Shown here piece after piece: positions 62,761-64,000 of a stretch of 64,000 nucleotides of DNA. The DNA is from Oscillospiraceae bacterium (lineage in GTDB: Bacteria; Bacillota; Clostridia; Oscillospirales; QAMX01), in NCBI GenBank assembly GCA_015067825.1, contig SVLQ01000005.1, positions 1-64,000 on the forward strand, given 5' to 3'. Positions within the stretch are counted from its first letter, which is position 1, and the number at the start of each line of letters is the position of its first letter. Under the pieces are notes generated by a model. It saw only the letters and a list, made by a program, of their open reading frames with translations, had not been told where the DNA came from and made no database searches. A program made the position numbers and the translations under genes.

Positions 62761-64000
62761 ATGAATCCGATGTTTCCCGATCTTCCCGATTGTGACAAAC
62801 ACCCTGCCACCGTCGGCATGGATTTCCATTTTGATCAAAACGGCATTTCCGAAGAAGTGCTCCGCAACTATCTCTCCCGTGCCCAAAACTGCAACGTGTT
62901 TAACGATCCCGAAATCACCGAAGAAGACCTGCGGATGCTGTTTACGACCGGCGCAAAGATGTGGAGCAGGGCGTACACGCCGTGGAAAATGACCGGTGCG
63001 GAATACAAGAGCTTTGACTGGATGCGCAAAACGATGGCGGCGGTACACGAAGCCGATCCGGATATCGTGTTTGAAAACTGTATTTTCGAGACCGCCTACA
63101 GAAGCGTCGAAGAGATCGCGATCCCGCCGGAAACGTTCCGTGCGTTCGGTCTGGAGCCCGAAGAACGCAATTTCTCGTACGAGGCGATGTGTTTCCCGGA
63201 CGGCCGCTTCCTCGGTTGGTGGGGGCCGGACACCAGCGTGCCGGATATCACCCAACTCGAAACGCAGCTTTGGTTCTACCATCGCGCGTGCTTGTTTATC
63301 GATCTGGGCTTTGAATGCATCCACTTCGGGCAGATGATGCTCGTTTGCAAGGACGACGTGGGTTTTGTGATCTTCGACCGGATCATCCGCATGATCCGCG
63401 ATTACGCCCGCGACCATGCCCGCCGCGGCTGGATTTTGGTCAACGCGCATATCTACGACGACCGCGTTGGCAACACCGACCGCTTGATCTGCGATTTCCA
63501 TATTTCGCCGACGCGCGGCCTGCCGCCGATCGGCTCGGTCGCGCATAAGCCGACCGAATACGCGCAGGAGATCGAGCTGCTGGCCGGACATTTTGATGCG
63601 ATCTATCTCGACAGCGTCGGCGGCGTGACGCCGAGCGGCTGGCGCACCTCGTCGTTGCCGTATCTGATCGAGCTCGACAACGCCGGCGGCTTTGAGGAAA
63701 ACGAATGGCTGGATGCGCCGTGCTGGCCCAAGCAGACCGAATGGTACAAAGGCGGCTGGTGGGGCTACGACGAGATCGGTTGGTTTGCAATCCAACCGGG
63801 CGACTACCGCCGGAAATGGCTGCGTTACGCATGGCATTGGATCAAGAACATCGACGGCTTCGGCTATTGCCAGATGCCGGGCCACCGTCCGGCAGTCGGC
63901 TATGCCGGCCCGAACGGCGAACTGTGCAACGAAGTGCAGTACCTCGCGCACCGCGTCGGCGACGTGGAGACGATGGCGCAGATCTGGCTGGAGGACCACG
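62761..64000 (+). CDS. Unknown protein, partial at right edge
   Basis: An open reading frame of at least 413 codons with no stop before the window ends, and therefore missing from the ORF track, which lists only its antisense shadow. It begins MNPMFPDLPDCDKHPATVG with aaggagg upstream, 14 bases after the shorter paralogue. Motifs include FTTGAKMWSRAYTP, IPPETFRAFGLEPEERNF, LGFECIHFGQMM, WILVNAHIYDDRVG, DAIYLDSVGG and a Trp-rich YKGGWWGYDEIGW. The strand-ending acidic residues suggest a TIM barrel, perhaps a glycosidase-like or sugar-binding enzyme. The family is unknown to me. Confidence 0.75.
   Translation, partial: MNPMFPDLPDCDKHPATVGMDFHFDQNGISEEVLRNYLSRAQNCNVFNDPEITEEDLRMLFTTGAKMWSRAYTPWKMTGAEYKSFDWMRKTMAAVHEADPDIVFENCIFETAYRSVEEIAIPPETFRAFGLEPEERNFSYEAMCFPDGRFLGWWGPDTSVPDITQLETQLWFYHRACLFIDLGFECIHFGQMMLVCKDDVGFVIFDRIIRMIRDYARDHARRGWILVNAHIYDDRVGNTDRLICDFHISPTRGLPPIGSVAHKPTEYAQEIELLAGHFDAIYLDSVGGVTPSGWRTSSLPYLIELDNAGGFEENEWLDAPCWPKQTEWYKGGWWGYDEIGWFAIQPGDYRRKWLRYAWHWIKNIDGFGYCQMPGHRPAVGYAGPNGELCNEVQYLAHRVGDVETMAQIWLEDH

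Noticed and set aside
62539-63999. 486-residue minus-strand ORF in the track
   Set aside because: It is the antisense shadow of the real plus-strand gene at 62761, which has a ggagg site, sensible protein composition and a paralogue upstream. The shadow has no binding site and an Arg/His-rich composition.

Overview
The window looks like a chromosomal segment of a GC-rich, anaerobic Bacillota (Clostridia-type) bacterium, probably an uncultured gut or fermentation organism that lives on glycans. The evidence is direct: strong ggagg ribosome binding sites, TTGACA/TATAAT promoters, two T-box riboswitches, an L10 leader, RNase J, the MgsA/Mre/Min neighbourhood, type III glutamine synthetase, AsnA and a NdoA-like MazF. 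No phage, IS element or CRISPR array was seen. Most long ORFs in the supplied track are antisense shadows produced by codon bias, and two real terminal genes are missing from it.

Layout. 1-2279: start of an unknown minus-strand gene and an ABC exporter. 2477-7077: a sugar operon (glycosidase-like protein, sugar isomerase, GH4-like enzyme). 7099-9728: a T-box whose specifier reads as valine, controlling an HTH-cupin regulator and an AMP-forming acyl-CoA ligase. 10027-22550: a tight eight-gene operon with a very large solute-binding protein, two pairs of sugar permeases, an NHL/TPR anchored protein, a YIP1-like membrane protein and a DUF5696-like exported protein. It has no ATPase, and its assembly is unexplained. 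22571-28412: zapA, maf, mreC, mreD, PBP2, minD, mgsA (mreB, minC, minE and rodA absent from the locus). 28453-32160: rpmG, secE, nusG, rplK, rplA, rplJ, rplL, not followed by rpoB. 32304-36623: an NDP-sugar pyrophosphorylase fused to a mutase-like region, then RNase J behind a long leader hairpin. 36700-37866: an AraC-methyltransferase fusion. 37949-42643: sugar isomerase, sulfatase-fold enzyme without the formylglycine cysteine, and two Gfo/Idh/MocA dehydrogenases.

42679-51494: tRNA-Gly, a small unknown protein, an esterase, a phosphoribosyltransferase, gdhA, a lipoprotein, tyrS with its Tyr T-box (minus strand) and a GH92-like mannosidase. Two intergenic sites here carry paired 25-nt palindromes with compensatory base changes. 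51508-56296: metallo-hydrolase, polysaccharide deacetylase, asnA, glnN. 56329-61974: AI-2E family permease, murA and a MATE transporter (both minus), then mazF without an obvious mazE, followed by an anchored unknown protein. 61999-64000: two tandem paralogous proteins of a family I do not recognise; the second runs off the right edge.

Working together, the genes describe carbohydrate import and catabolism, ammonia assimilation (gdhA, asnA, glnN), wall synthesis and translation. The items most worth following are the DUF5696-type operon, the valine T-box on an acyl-CoA ligase, the paired palindromes, the RNase J leader hairpin, and the unknown tandem family at the right edge.
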